Part shown: positions 1 through 8,129 of the stretch, piece after piece | Layout: every line of letters starts with the position of its first letter | How positions within the stretch are numbered: the first letter of the stretch is position 1 | Origin: Streptomyces sp. NBC_00234 | GTDB lineage: Bacteria > Actinomycetota > Actinomycetes > Streptomycetales > Streptomycetaceae | Direction: 5' to 3' | NCBI RefSeq assembly: GCF_036195325.1 | Contig: NZ_CP108101.1 | Coordinates: 6,014,001 to 6,078,000 of the forward strand | DNA: 64,000 bases | Notes under the pieces: model-generated | What the model saw: only the letters and a program-made list of their open reading frames with translations | Told to the model about the DNA's origin: nothing | Database searches by the model: none | Translations under genes and position numbers: made by a program

Positions 1-191
1 TGCTCGCGCAGCGGCCCGGAGTGGTCTTCCGGCGTGAGCAGATCATCAGCGAGGTGTGGCGTACGAGCTGGGAGGGGACGGGCCGGACGCTCGAGGTCCA
101 TGTGGCGTCCCTGCGTTCCAAGCTGAGGCTGCCCGCGTTGATCGAGACCGTGCGGGGCGTCGGCTACCGGCTCGTCTCGCCGTCCGCGTAA
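1..191 (+). CDS. OmpR/PhoB-type response regulator, C-terminal fragment
   Basis: Partial gene: the reading frame is open from base 3 and ends with TAA at 189-191. About 62 residues are visible, covering the second half of a winged-helix trans_reg_C domain. The stretch EVWRTSWEGTGRTLEVHVAS followed by LRSKL and ending in ETVRGVGYRLV is the usual recognition helix plus terminal hairpin of OmpR-family DNA-binding domains. The receiver domain lies outside the window. The histidine kinase begins 15 bases downstream on the same strand, so the two form a two-component operon. The signal and target genes are unknown. Confidence 0.9.
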   Translation, partial: LAQRPGVVFRREQIISEVWRTSWEGTGRTLEVHVASLRSKLRLPALIETVRGVGYRLVSPSA

Positions 192-206
192 GGGCGTACG
201 TACCCC

Positions 207-1601
207 GTGCACACGCGTCTGCTTCCGCTGCTCATCATCCTCATGGCGGCCGTACTGCTCGCCCTGGGCGTCCCGCTCGCCATGCGCATGGCCGCCGCCG
301 AGCAGCAGCGCGTCGTCGTCGACCGGATCGACGACACGGCGCGCTTCGCCGCGCTCGCCCAGTTCGTCAGCGAGTCCCTCCCGGGCAACGAGGAGCGGCA
401 GCGCATCCTCCAGGCGGAGCTCGACGCGTACGACTCGGTGTACGGGATCAGGGCCGGCGTCTTCTACCGCGACGACCGCGCGCTGGCGAAGGCCCCGTCC
501 TCCTGGATGGTGCCGACCGAGGGAGAGGGCCGCGAGGCGTTCCGGGAGGCACTCCTGGGCCGCCGCTCCCACGATCCGCCGCAGGTCTGGCCCTGGCAGA
601 GCGGCCGGGTCGTCGTCGCCTCGCCGGTCGTACGGGACGGTGACGTGGTCGCCGTCGTCGTCATCGACTCGCCCACGGGGGAGATGCGGTCCCGGACGCT
701 GCGGGGCTGGCTGCTGATCGGTCTCGGCGAGGCGCTGGCGCTGCTCGTCGCGGTGGGGGCCGCGTTCCGGCTCACCGGCTGGGTCCTGCTTCCCGTGCGC
801 ATCCTGGACGCGGCCACGCACGACATCGCCAGCGGCCGGATGAGGTCACGGGTCGCCGCTTCCGGCGGGCCCCCGGAACTCAGGCGTCTGGCCCGTTCGT
901 TCAACGAGATGGCGGACAACGTCGAAGACGTTCTGGAGACGCAGCGCGCCTTCGTCGCCGACGCCTCGCACCAGTTGCGCAACCCGCTGGCCGCACTGCT
1001 GCTCCGGATCGAGCTCCTCGCGCTCGAACTCCCCGAAGGGAACGAGGAGATCGCCGCGGTGCGCACGGAGGGCAAGCGCCTCGCCCAGGTCCTGGACGAC
1101 CTGCTGGACCTGGCGCTGGCCGAGCACGCCGCGGCCGACCTCCGGCTCACGGACATCGGCGCGCTCACGGCCGAGCGCGTCGCGTCCTGGCGTCCGCTCG
1201 CGGAGGAGAACGGGGTGCGGCTCCTGCTGGACGGGTTGTCCGCGGCCACCGGCTGGGCCGACCCGATCGCGCTTTCCAGCGCGCTGGACGCCGTCATCGA
1301 CAACGCCCTCAAGTTCACGCCGCCGGACGAGGAGGTCCGGGTCACCGTCGCGTCCACCGGCGGGAGTGTCGGCGTGCGCGTCGCCGACCAGGGGCCGGGA
1401 CTGACCGAGCAGGAACTCGCGCGCATCGGCGACCGCTTCTGGCGCAGCAACCGGCATCAGAACGTCAAGGGCTCCGGGCTCGGTCTCTCCATCTCCCGCG
1501 CGCTGCTCACCGCGGGCCGTGGCTCGATCTCGTACGCCCGGAACGAACCCCACGGGCTGGTGGTGACGGTGTCCGTGCCGCGCAACGCCCCCCACGTCTG
1601 A
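207..1601 (+). CDS. HAMP-domain sensor histidine kinase
   Basis: This 464-aa membrane kinase starts at GTG 207. It is the expected partner of the OmpR-type regulator just upstream. A first membrane helix (about residues 5-25) is followed by an extracytoplasmic sensor region of about 140 residues, a second helix (about 170-192) and a HAMP linker. The HisKA dimerisation domain carries the phospho-acceptor in DASHQLRNP (His255). The ATPase domain shows an N box (DNALKFTPP), a G1 box (DQGPGLT) and a G2 box (GSGLGLSIS). All expected catalytic boxes are present, so it should be active. The ligand cannot be read from sequence. Its 3' end converges on the TAXI-type binding-protein gene only about 30 bases away. 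Confidence 0.93.
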   Translation: MHTRLLPLLIILMAAVLLALGVPLAMRMAAAEQQRVVVDRIDDTARFAALAQFVSESLPGNEERQRILQAELDAYDSVYGIRAGVFYRDDRALAKAPSSWMVPTEGEGREAFREALLGRRSHDPPQVWPWQSGRVVVASPVVRDGDVVAVVVIDSPTGEMRSRTLRGWLLIGLGEALALLVAVGAAFRLTGWVLLPVRILDAATHDIASGRMRSRVAASGGPPELRRLARSFNEMADNVEDVLETQRAFVADASHQLRNPLAALLLRIELLALELPEGNEEIAAVRTEGKRLAQVLDDLLDLALAEHAAADLRLTDIGALTAERVASWRPLAEENGVRLLLDGLSAATGWADPIALSSALDAVIDNALKFTPPDEEVRVTVASTGGSVGVRVADQGPGLTEQELARIGDRFWRSNRHQNVKGSGLGLSISRALLTAGRGSISYARNEPHGLVVTVSVPRNAPHV

Positions 1602-1633
1602 GCGGGCGGTCGCGGCGGCCTCCGGAGCGGGGC

Positions 1634-2632
1634 CTACGGCTTGACCGAGCGGTAGTAGCGCCTGGCCCCTTCGTGCAGCGGCAGCGGATCGGTGTAGATC
1701 GCCGTGCGCAGATCCACCACCTGCGCCGAGTGCACCTCGCTGCCTATGCGGTCGCGGCTGTCGATCACGGTCCGGGTGAACGCCTCGGTCATCGCGGGGT
1801 CCGTGCGGTCCGTGGTGACCAGCAGATTGGCCACCGCGACCGTCGGCACGATCTGCCCCTGCTGGGCGTTGAGATAGGCATCCGCCGGGATCACGGCCGA
1901 GCGGTAGTACCGGGTCGATCCGCCGGCTCCCTGGAGCCGGCTGATCAGCGGGTCCTCCAGCGGCACCAGCCGGATGGAGAAGCGCTCCGAGAGTTCCTGC
2001 ACGGCATTGGTCGGCAGGCCGCCGGACCAGAAGAAGGCGTCGAGCGTGCCGTTCGCCAGCCGGGTCGGCATCGTGTCGATGCCGACGGGTACGGGGGTGA
2101 TGCTCTTGGCCGGGTCGAGGCCCGCGGCGTTCATCAGCCGGTCGGCGACGAGCCTCACACCCGATCCGGGCTGCCCGACACCCACCCGCTTCCCCTTCAG
2201 GTCGGCGACCTTCTGCACCCCCGAGTCCCGGGGCACGATCAGCTGGACGTAGTCGTCGTACAGCCGGGCGCAGGCACGCAGACGCTGAGCACCGGCCCGG
2301 CCGTTCTGCATGAAGGTCGCGACGGCGTCGGCGGTCGCGATGGTGAAGTCCGCCTTCCCCGTCGCCACCCGCTCGATGTTCTGCTGGGAGCCCTCACTGG
2401 TCTGCAGCTGTATGGAGACCTTGGGCATGTCCTTGGCCAGCGCGCCTTCGAGCCGCTCGCCGTAGCGCTGGTAGACCCCGCTGCGTACGCCGGTGGAGAA
2501 GGTCAGCGAGCCCGTGGGAGAGGACTCCCCGAGGGGCAGCACCCACCACAGCACCAGTCCCAGGACGACCGCGACGGCCGCGCCCCCCCGAAGGGTGCGT
2601 CGTCGGTCGAATCGGGACAGTACGGAGAGCAT
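1634..2632 (-). CDS. TAXI-family (TRAP-associated) solute-binding protein, membrane-anchored
   Basis: A 332-aa protein of the TAXI branch of TRAP-transporter solute receptors. The body begins with GSLTFSTGVRSGVYQRYGE and includes the family-typical stretches KADFTIATADAV, LKGKRVGVGQPGSG and GTLDAFFWSGGLP. ATG at 2632 (MLSVLSRFDRRR) was preferred over a start 33 codons upstream, because it places a short basic stretch and one hydrophobic segment (about residues 14-33) at the N-terminus. That segment reads as a membrane anchor or uncleaved signal, not a lipoprotein signal. No TRAP permease gene is adjacent. The gene converges on the sensor kinase, so a ligand-sensing role is possible but is inference. 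Confidence 0.82.
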   Translation of the reverse strand: MLSVLSRFDRRRTLRGGAAVAVVLGLVLWWVLPLGESSPTGSLTFSTGVRSGVYQRYGERLEGALAKDMPKVSIQLQTSEGSQQNIERVATGKADFTIATADAVATFMQNGRAGAQRLRACARLYDDYVQLIVPRDSGVQKVADLKGKRVGVGQPGSGVRLVADRLMNAAGLDPAKSITPVPVGIDTMPTRLANGTLDAFFWSGGLPTNAVQELSERFSIRLVPLEDPLISRLQGAGGSTRYYRSAVIPADAYLNAQQGQIVPTVAVANLLVTTDRTDPAMTEAFTRTVIDSRDRIGSEVHSAQVVDLRTAIYTDPLPLHEGARRYYRSVKP

Positions 2633-2751
2633 GGCGCGATCCTGCCAGCCACTCCCCGTAATGGCCAGGCCCAGGCTTCCGGGGCAGCGGTGCGGGGGCT
2701 CCGGGATCCCGTGCCGGGACTGCGGCGGCACGGGGCATTCCCGGTACCGCC

Positions 2752-2757
2752 TACCCT
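2752..2757 (+). promoter_or_regulatory. -10-like hexamer TACCCT directly before miaB
   Basis: TACCCT ends six bases before the miaB ATG at 2764 and there is no Shine-Dalgarno sequence between them. A sigma-HrdB -10 element here would start transcription at or next to the start codon, giving a leaderless mRNA, a common arrangement in Streptomyces. Inferred from spacing only. Confidence 0.5.
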
Positions 2758-2763
2758 TGTCGC

Positions 2764-4284
2764 ATGAGCAGCGGCAACCGGAGCGAAGCAGTGGACGTCA
2801 AGAAAAGCTACGAGGTACGCACTTACGGGTGCCAGATGAACGTCCACGACTCGGAACGGCTGTCGGGGCTCCTCGAGGACGCCGGATACGTCCGTGCGCC
2901 CGCGGACGCCGACGGTGACGCCGACGTCGTCGTCTTCAACACCTGCGCGGTGCGGGAGAACGCCGACAACAAGCTCTACGGCAACCTCGGCCGGCTGGCG
3001 CCGATGAAGACCAAGCGCCCCGGGATGCAGATCGCGGTCGGCGGCTGCCTCGCGCAGAAGGACCGCGACACCATCGTCAAGCGGGCCCCCTGGGTCGACG
3101 TCGTCTTCGGAACGCACAACATCGGCAAGCTCCCGGTCCTCCTGGAGCGCGCCCGCGTCCAGGAAGAGGCGCAGGTCGAGATCGCCGAGTCCCTGGAGGC
3201 GTTCCCCTCCACGCTCCCCACCCGGCGTGAGTCCGCCTATGCCGCATGGGTGTCGATCTCCGTCGGCTGCAACAACACGTGCACCTTCTGTATCGTCCCG
3301 GCGCTGCGCGGCAAGGAGAAGGACCGCCGTACCGGCGACATCCTGGCCGAGATCGAGACCCTCGTCTCCGAGGGCGTCTCCGAGGTGACCCTGCTCGGCC
3401 AGAACGTGAACGCGTACGGCTCCGACATCGGCGACCGCGAGGCGTTCTCCAAGCTGCTGCGTGCCTGCGGCGCCATCGAGGGTCTGGAGCGCGTCCGCTT
3501 CACGTCCCCGCACCCGCGCGACTTCACCGACGACGTGATCGCCGCGATGGCCGAGACCCCGAACGTGATGCCGCAGCTCCACATGCCCATGCAGTCGGGC
3601 TCGGACACGATCCTCAAGGCGATGCGCCGCTCCTACCGGCAGGAGCGTTTCCTCGGGATCATCGAGAAGGTGCGGGCCGCCATGCCGGACGCCGCCATCT
3701 CGACCGACATCATCGTGGGCTTCCCCGGCGAGACCGAGGAGGACTTCGAGCAGACCATGCACGCGGTCCGCGAGGCACGCTTCGCGAACGCCTTCACCTT
3801 CCAGTACTCCAAGCGCCCCGGGACGCCCGCCGCCGACATGGAGGACCAGATCCCCAAGGAGGTCGTCCAGGAGCGGTACATGCGCCTGTCGGCCCTCCAG
3901 GAGGAGATCTCCTGGGAGGAGAACAAGAAGCAGGTCGGCCGCACCCTGGACGTCATGGTGGCGGAGGGCGAGGGTCGCAAGGACGGTTCCACGCAGCGCC
4001 TCTCCGGCCGGGCGCCCGACAACCGCCTGGTCCACTTCACCAAGCCCTCCCAGGAGGTGCGCCCCGGTGACGTGGTGACGGTCGACATCACGTACGCGGC
4101 TCCGCACCACCTGCTCGCCGAGGGTGCCCCCCTCGGTGTGCGCCGGACGCGTTCCGGTGACGCCTGGGAGGCGCGTACCGCCGCAGCCGCCGCCAAGCCC
4201 GCCGGAGTGATGCTGGGTCTGCCCGGCATCGGCGCCCCGGCCCCGCTGCCGGCCGCTTCCGCCCCCGGCTGCGGCTGCGACTGA
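2764..4284 (+). CDS. miaB: tRNA-2-methylthio-N6-dimethylallyladenosine synthase
   Basis: This 506-aa radical-SAM methylthiotransferase thiomethylates i6A37 of tRNAs, acting after MiaA (encoded about 3 kb downstream). The N-terminal UPF0004 domain has the three cluster cysteines in YGCQMN, NTCAVREN and GGCLAQKD. The radical-SAM CxxxCxxC motif is CNNTCTFC (Cys169, Cys173, Cys176). A TRAM domain lies near residues 395-460. A roughly 45-residue Ala/Pro-rich tail ends in a cysteine-containing GCGCD. ATG 2764 is the upstream start; a GTG at codon 11 is an alternative. The gene converges with nothing and is followed after 31 bases by the dioxygenase-like gene, which has its own -10-like element. Confidence 0.96.
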   Translation: MSSGNRSEAVDVKKSYEVRTYGCQMNVHDSERLSGLLEDAGYVRAPADADGDADVVVFNTCAVRENADNKLYGNLGRLAPMKTKRPGMQIAVGGCLAQKDRDTIVKRAPWVDVVFGTHNIGKLPVLLERARVQEEAQVEIAESLEAFPSTLPTRRESAYAAWVSISVGCNNTCTFCIVPALRGKEKDRRTGDILAEIETLVSEGVSEVTLLGQNVNAYGSDIGDREAFSKLLRACGAIEGLERVRFTSPHPRDFTDDVIAAMAETPNVMPQLHMPMQSGSDTILKAMRRSYRQERFLGIIEKVRAAMPDAAISTDIIVGFPGETEEDFEQTMHAVREARFANAFTFQYSKRPGTPAADMEDQIPKEVVQERYMRLSALQEEISWEENKKQVGRTLDVMVAEGEGRKDGSTQRLSGRAPDNRLVHFTKPSQEVRPGDVVTVDITYAAPHHLLAEGAPLGVRRTRSGDAWEARTAAAAAKPAGVMLGLPGIGAPAPLPAASAPGCGCD

Positions 4285-4302
4285 CGCCGGGGCGCTTCGC
4301 AG

Positions 4303-4308
4303 TACGCT
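4303..4308 (+). promoter_or_regulatory. -10-like hexamer TACGCT before the dioxygenase-like gene
   Basis: TACGCT ends seven bases before ATG 4316, with no Shine-Dalgarno sequence. This fits a leaderless transcript starting independently of miaB. Inferred from position and hexamer only. Confidence 0.45.
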
Positions 4309-4315
4309 GACCGGC

Positions 4316-5035
4316 ATGCTTGTCGCTGCCGCCGTCTGCCCCTGCCCGCCGCTCCTGGTTCCCGAGGTCGCCGCCGGAGCGGCGTCCGAGCTGGACGCCG
4401 CCCGGACCGCGTGCGTCGACGCCCTGGGAGTGCTCGCCGCTGCCCGCCCCGACCTGCTGGTCGTCGTGGGGGTTGCCGAACCCGCCGGGGAAGGGCCGCA
4501 TCCCACCGGAGCGACCGGTTCCTTCGAGGGGTTCGGCGTGGACCTCTCCGTACGGCTCGGGACCCTGCCCGGTGACTCGCTGCCCGCGGGCCGCCGCCTT
4601 CCGGTCCCGCTGGCCGTCGGAGCGTGGCTGCTGGAGCGGGCGGGGTGGGCCGACGCCCCCGTGGAGGGTCTCGGCGTGGGAGAACGGCTTCCGGCCGACG
4701 GCTGCGCCCTGGCCGGCAAGGAGCTGGCCGCGCGGGCGGACCGCGTCGCGCTGCTGGTGATGGGCGACGGAAGCGCCTGCCGCACGGTGAAGGCCCCCGG
4801 CTACCTCGACGAGCGGGCCGTGGACTTCGACACGGCGGTGACCCGGGCGCTGGGCGAAGCGGATCTCGCCGCCCTGGGCTCGCTCGACGCCTCGCTGGCG
4901 TACACGCTCAAGGCGGCCGGCCGGGCGCCCTGGCAGGTCCTTGCCGGGGCAGCCGAGGGGGCGGGGCTGGGCGGACAGCTGCTGTACGCGGATGCCCCGT
5001 ACGGGGTCGGCTACACGGTCGCCTCCTGGTCGTGA
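4316..5035 (+). CDS. Class III extradiol dioxygenase-like (LigB/MEMO-type fold) protein
   Basis: A 239-aa protein starting MLVAAAVCPCPPLLVPEVAAG. It belongs to the actinobacterial group annotated as class III extradiol dioxygenase subunit B-like and is found beside miaB/miaA in Streptomyces. A nucleophile-like PHPPL motif is replaced here by CPCPPLLVPE, and LLVVVGVAEP resembles the LigB core strand. I cannot identify a complete 2-His-1-carboxylate iron site, so catalysis is not established and the name reflects fold only. The last codons and TGA stop (5033-5035) lie inside the left arm of a perfect 78-bp palindrome shared with the convergent gene downstream. Confidence 0.75.
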   Translation: MLVAAAVCPCPPLLVPEVAAGAASELDAARTACVDALGVLAAARPDLLVVVGVAEPAGEGPHPTGATGSFEGFGVDLSVRLGTLPGDSLPAGRRLPVPLAVGAWLLERAGWADAPVEGLGVGERLPADGCALAGKELAARADRVALLVMGDGSACRTVKAPGYLDERAVDFDTAVTRALGEADLAALGSLDASLAYTLKAAGRAPWQVLAGAAEGAGLGGQLLYADAPYGVGYTVASWS

Positions 5036-5102
5036 CGGACTGACACGAGGGGCCCGGAGCGCATGCGCTCCGGGCCCCTCGTGTCAGTCCGTCACGACCA
5101 GG
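5025..5102. terminator. Perfect 78-bp palindrome, probable bidirectional terminator
   Basis: Bases 5025-5063 and 5064-5102 are exact reverse complements (39-base arms, centre GCATGC). The left arm contains the last three codons and the stop of the upstream gene; the right arm ends one base before the stop codon of the convergent antitoxin-family gene. Either strand would form a very stable hairpin, so termination from both sides is the simplest reading. There is no strong T-tract, as is usual in Streptomyces. Arms this long and perfect are unusual, so an assembly fold-back should be excluded. Confidence 0.8.
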
Positions 5103-5342
5103 TCAGGCGGTCGGCCGCTTGGTGCCGCCCTCGTCCTTGTTGCCCAGGCGGTCCACGGCGTCCTTGGCCTTCTGGGTGCCGGTCACGATCTTGTCGCTGT
5201 ACTTGCCCTTGGTCTTCTGATCGACCGTGCGCGCGGCCTTGTCGAGACCCTGCTCGATCTTGCCCCCGTGCTGGTGCGCGAGGTCGCCGACCTTGTCCTT
5301 GGCCGGAGCGAGCTTGGCCTTCAGGTTGTCCAGGAAACCCAT
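5103..5342 (-). CDS. Small Lys/Asp-rich antitoxin-family protein (Rv0909/MT0933-like)
   Basis: A 79-aa soluble, highly charged protein beginning MGFLDNLKAKLAPAKDKV and predicted to be largely helical. The repeated amphipathic pattern (DKVGDLAHQHGGKIEQGLDKAART) is typical of the small actinobacterial family annotated as antitoxin MT0933-like. A second sequence class with this look is the CsbD-like stress proteins, so the toxin-antitoxin role is uncertain; no toxin gene is adjacent. A likely ribosome site (GGAAGGTGACCC read on the minus strand) precedes ATG 5342. Its 3' end abuts the perfect palindrome shared with the convergent dioxygenase-like gene. Confidence 0.72.
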   Translation of the reverse strand: MGFLDNLKAKLAPAKDKVGDLAHQHGGKIEQGLDKAARTVDQKTKGKYSDKIVTGTQKAKDAVDRLGNKDEGGTKRPTA

Positions 5343-5450
5343 GGGTCACCTTCCGTGCAGTGGGGACTGTGCTCGGGCGTGTTCTGCGGCCCCATTATCC
5401 GCTGCTGTCCGCCGACTCTTCGACGGAACGGAGCTGATGAGAGCCGCGAG

Positions 5451-5488
5451 GCAATACATGTACTACATATTTGTACAACATTTTACTC
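5451..5488. promoter_or_regulatory. AT-rich divergent promoter/operator island with TGTAC-N9-GTACA
   Basis: Between the divergent antitoxin-family gene and miaA lies an island that is strikingly AT-rich against roughly 70% GC. It holds an inverted repeat TGTAC (5459-5463), nine bases, GTACA (5473-5477), and a nested TTGTACAA palindrome at 5471-5478. On the minus strand TTGTAC followed 16 bases later by TATTGC could act as -35/-10 for the small gene. The symmetry suggests an operator for a dimeric repressor; the regulator is unknown. Confidence 0.45.
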
Positions 5489-5568
5489 GTGCGTGAGGAG
5501 CCTCCCCGACAGAGGGCTTCGCGCGCGGCCCGGTCGGGAAGGGTCTCCGTGTTTGGGAGACTGGGCCG

Positions 5569-6507
5569 GTGAGAAGACCAGCTCCCGCCCCCCGCGTCAT
5601 CGCCGTCGTAGGCCCCACCGCTGCCGGAAAGTCCGATCTGGGAGTATTTCTCGCCCAGCAGCTCGGCGGCGAAGTGGTCAACGCGGACTCCATGCAGCTC
5701 TATCGCGGGATGGACATCGGCACGGCGAAGCTGACGCTCCCCGAGCGCGGCGACGTCCCGCACCGGCTGCTCGACATCTGGGACGTCACCGAGGCGGCCA
5801 GCGTCGCCGAGTACCAGCGGCTGGCCCGCGCGGAGATCGACCGGCTGCTGGCCGAGGGCCGCACCCCCGTCCTGGTCGGCGGCTCCGGGCTCTACGTCAA
5901 GGGAGCCATCGACGCCCTGGAGTTCCCCGGCACCGACCCCGAGGTGCGGGCCCGGCTGGAAGAGGACCTCGACCGGAACGGCTCCGGAGCGCTGCACGCC
6001 CGGCTCGCCGCCGCGGACCCCGAGGCCGCCCGTGTCATCCTGCCGAGCAACGGGCGCCGCATCGTGCGCGCCCTCGAAGTCATCGAGATCACCGGCAAGC
6101 CCTTCACGGCGAACCTCCCCGGTGACGAAGCGGTCTACGACGCCGTACAGATCGGTGTGGACGTAGGACGCCCCGAGCTCGACGAGCGGATCGCCGTCCG
6201 CGTCGACCGGATGTGGGACGCCGGGCTCGTCGACGAGGTGCGTGGCCTGGAGGCGAAGGGACTGCGTGAGGGGCGGACCGCCTCCCGCGCACTCGGCTAC
6301 CAGCAGGTGCTCGCGGCCCTCGCGGGCGAGTGCACCGAGGACGAGGCGCGCGCCGAGACCGTGCGTGCCACCAAGCGCTTCGCACGCCGCCAGGACTCCT
6401 GGTTCCGCCGCGACCCACGCGTCCGGTGGCTGAGTGGCGCCGCCGATCGGCGTACGGAACTCCCGGACCTCGCGCTGGCGTTGGTCGAACGAGCGGTTAC
6501 AGCCTGA
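5569..6507 (+). CDS. miaA: tRNA dimethylallyltransferase
   Basis: A 312-aa enzyme that transfers a dimethylallyl group to N6 of A37 in tRNAs reading UNN codons, producing the substrate of MiaB. The P-loop is GPTAAGKS (near residues 13-20). Other family motifs are NADSMQLYRGMDIGTAK (substrate and tRNA contacts), HRLLDIWDVTE, VLVGGSGLYVKG and the C-terminal RTASRALGYQQ followed by TKRFARRQDSWFRRD. Length matches the family. Start GTG 5569 puts the P-loop at the usual distance from the N-terminus. The intergenic AT-rich island upstream probably contains its promoter or a shared operator. Confidence 0.96.
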   Translation: MRRPAPAPRVIAVVGPTAAGKSDLGVFLAQQLGGEVVNADSMQLYRGMDIGTAKLTLPERGDVPHRLLDIWDVTEAASVAEYQRLARAEIDRLLAEGRTPVLVGGSGLYVKGAIDALEFPGTDPEVRARLEEDLDRNGSGALHARLAAADPEAARVILPSNGRRIVRALEVIEITGKPFTANLPGDEAVYDAVQIGVDVGRPELDERIAVRVDRMWDAGLVDEVRGLEAKGLREGRTASRALGYQQVLAALAGECTEDEARAETVRATKRFARRQDSWFRRDPRVRWLSGAADRRTELPDLALALVERAVTA

Positions 6508-6608
6508 TCACGTGATGGCATCGGGACGCTCTGCCCGTCATTTCGGTGCCCGGGAGCGTGCCATCATCGAGCATCGATCGACCAGTGGAGTCCGAGTTGG
6601 GAGGGCGC

Positions 6609-7052
6609 GTGGCGATGGAGGCCGGCCCTCGCGACACAGAGCAGGACGCACCGGATGCGCAGCACGAGGCGGGACGCTTGAGCCCCGACGGGCCCGACGA
6701 GCTCGACGTGACCCCCGAGGTCGAGGTCGAGCTGCGCCCCGCACGCCGTCTGCGTATCTGGCAGCTCGCGCCGATCATCATGCTCGCCGCGCTCGGCTCC
6801 CTGATGTTCGCCTTCCCGCTCGCGTTCGAGTTCGGCGACGGCGGGGCCATCGTGGCCATGCTGGGCCTGCTGATCAGCTGCTGCGCGGCCGGCTGGGGCA
6901 TGATGGCCGCCCGCCGGGTCGGCCACACCTGGCCCGGCCTGCCCGCCAGGGGCTCCGGTGAGCGTCCCGACTGGCGCGTGATCGCGCTGTACGTCGCCGT
7001 GTGCACCGGTCTGGTCGCGCTCGCCGTCTGGCGCGTGGCACGGCTCCGCTGA
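6609..7052 (+). CDS. Small integral membrane protein, conserved hypothetical
   Basis: From GTG 6609 this is a 147-aa protein. GTG was chosen because GGGAGG sits at 6599-6604; ATG 6615 is two codons further in. The first 50 residues are acidic and polar (TEQDAPDAQHEAGRLSPDG). They precede three predicted membrane helices: IWQLAPIIMLAALGSLMFAF, AIVAMLGLLISCCAAGWGMM and VIALYVAVCTGLVALAVW. No catalytic motif is visible. It lies between miaA and dapF in the same direction, an arrangement common in Streptomyces. Function unknown. Confidence 0.75.
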   Translation: MAMEAGPRDTEQDAPDAQHEAGRLSPDGPDELDVTPEVEVELRPARRLRIWQLAPIIMLAALGSLMFAFPLAFEFGDGGAIVAMLGLLISCCAAGWGMMAARRVGHTWPGLPARGSGERPDWRVIALYVAVCTGLVALAVWRVARLR

Positions 7053-7104
7053 CGCGACACCCTGTTCGCGCGGTCCGCCTTCGCGGGCTGTCGGTGCCGC
7101 CTCG

Positions 7105-7110
7105 TACAGT
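7105..7110 (+). promoter_or_regulatory. -10-like hexamer TACAGT before dapF
   Basis: TACAGT ends six bases before GTG 7117 and no ribosome-binding sequence intervenes, consistent with a leaderless dapF mRNA. Inferred from spacing. Confidence 0.5.
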
Positions 7111-7116
7111 TGCCCT

Positions 7117-7989
7117 GTGAGTACCTCGCAGATCGCCTTCCTCAAGGGTCACGGCACCGAGAACGACTTCGTGATCGTTCCCGATCCCGACAACCGCATC
7201 GACCTGCCCGCGTCCGTCGTCGCCCGGCTCTGCGACCGCCGGGCGGGCATCGGCGGCGACGGTCTGCTGCATGTCGTACGGTCCGCCGCGCACCCGGAGG
7301 CGCAGGCCATGGCCCCGGTGGCCGAGTGGTTCATGGACTACCGCAACGCGGACGGCTCGGTCGCCGAGATGTGCGGCAACGGCGTCCGGGTCTTCGCCCA
7401 CCATCTGAAGCAGGCCGGCCTCGTCGAGGAGGGCGACCTCGCCGTCGCCACACGCGGCGGCGTCAAGCAGGTCCACATCGCCAAGAGCGGCGACATCACG
7501 GTCTCCATGGGGCGGGCCCTGCTCCCGGACGAGCGCGTCACGGTGGCCGTGGACGGCCGCAGCTGGCCCGCCGACAACGTGAACATGGGCAATCCGCACG
7601 CCGTCGCGTTCGTCGACGACCTGGCGCACGCGGGCGACCTGTACTCCGCGCCCGAGTTCACCCCCGCCGCGGTCTACCCCGACGGCGTCAACATCGAGTT
7701 CGTCGTGGACCGCGGACCCCGCCACGTCGCCATGCGCGTGCACGAGCGCGGCTCCGGCGAGACGCGTTCCTGCGGTACGGGAGCCTGCGCCGTGGCCGTC
7801 GCCGCGGCCCGCAGGGACGGCGCGGACCCCGCGCTCACCGGCAGCCCCGTGACGTACACCGTGGATCTGCCCGGCGGGACGCTGGTGATCACCGAGCACC
7901 CGGACGGCGGGATCGAGATGACCGGACCCGCCGTGATCGTCGCCGAAGGGTTCATCGAACCCGCCTGGCTCGAAACAGTGATCGGCTAG
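7117..7989 (+). CDS. dapF: Diaminopimelate epimerase
   Basis: A 290-aa cofactor-independent epimerase that converts LL- to meso-diaminopimelate in lysine and peptidoglycan precursor synthesis. The two catalytic cysteines are visible in their standard contexts: Cys86 in EMCGNGVRVF and Cys219 in RSCGTGACAV. Substrate-binding motifs GHGTENDFV near the N-terminus and NMGNPHAV are also present. Streptomyces peptidoglycan uses LL-DAP, so the product is needed mainly for lysine. Start GTG 7117 gives the conserved N-terminus, and the upstream -10-like element suggests a leaderless message. Confidence 0.96.
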   Translation: MSTSQIAFLKGHGTENDFVIVPDPDNRIDLPASVVARLCDRRAGIGGDGLLHVVRSAAHPEAQAMAPVAEWFMDYRNADGSVAEMCGNGVRVFAHHLKQAGLVEEGDLAVATRGGVKQVHIAKSGDITVSMGRALLPDERVTVAVDGRSWPADNVNMGNPHAVAFVDDLAHAGDLYSAPEFTPAAVYPDGVNIEFVVDRGPRHVAMRVHERGSGETRSCGTGACAVAVAAARRDGADPALTGSPVTYTVDLPGGTLVITEHPDGGIEMTGPAVIVAEGFIEPAWLETVIG

Positions 7990-8129
7990 AGCTTCGCTCG
8001 AATGGGTGATCCGTTTCACGCTGAGCGAGAGGCGGACTGCGCCACGTGGTGGGGTCGGTAGCATCAAGCACCGGCCCGGGGACGCATCCGCGCCTTCTCA
8101 CCGCCGGTCGACGTTGCCGGAGGTGCCCC

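Noticed and set aside
5103..5342. Complete toxin-antitoxin module
   Set aside because: Only an antitoxin-family-like protein is present; neither neighbour looks like a toxin, so no module is claimed.
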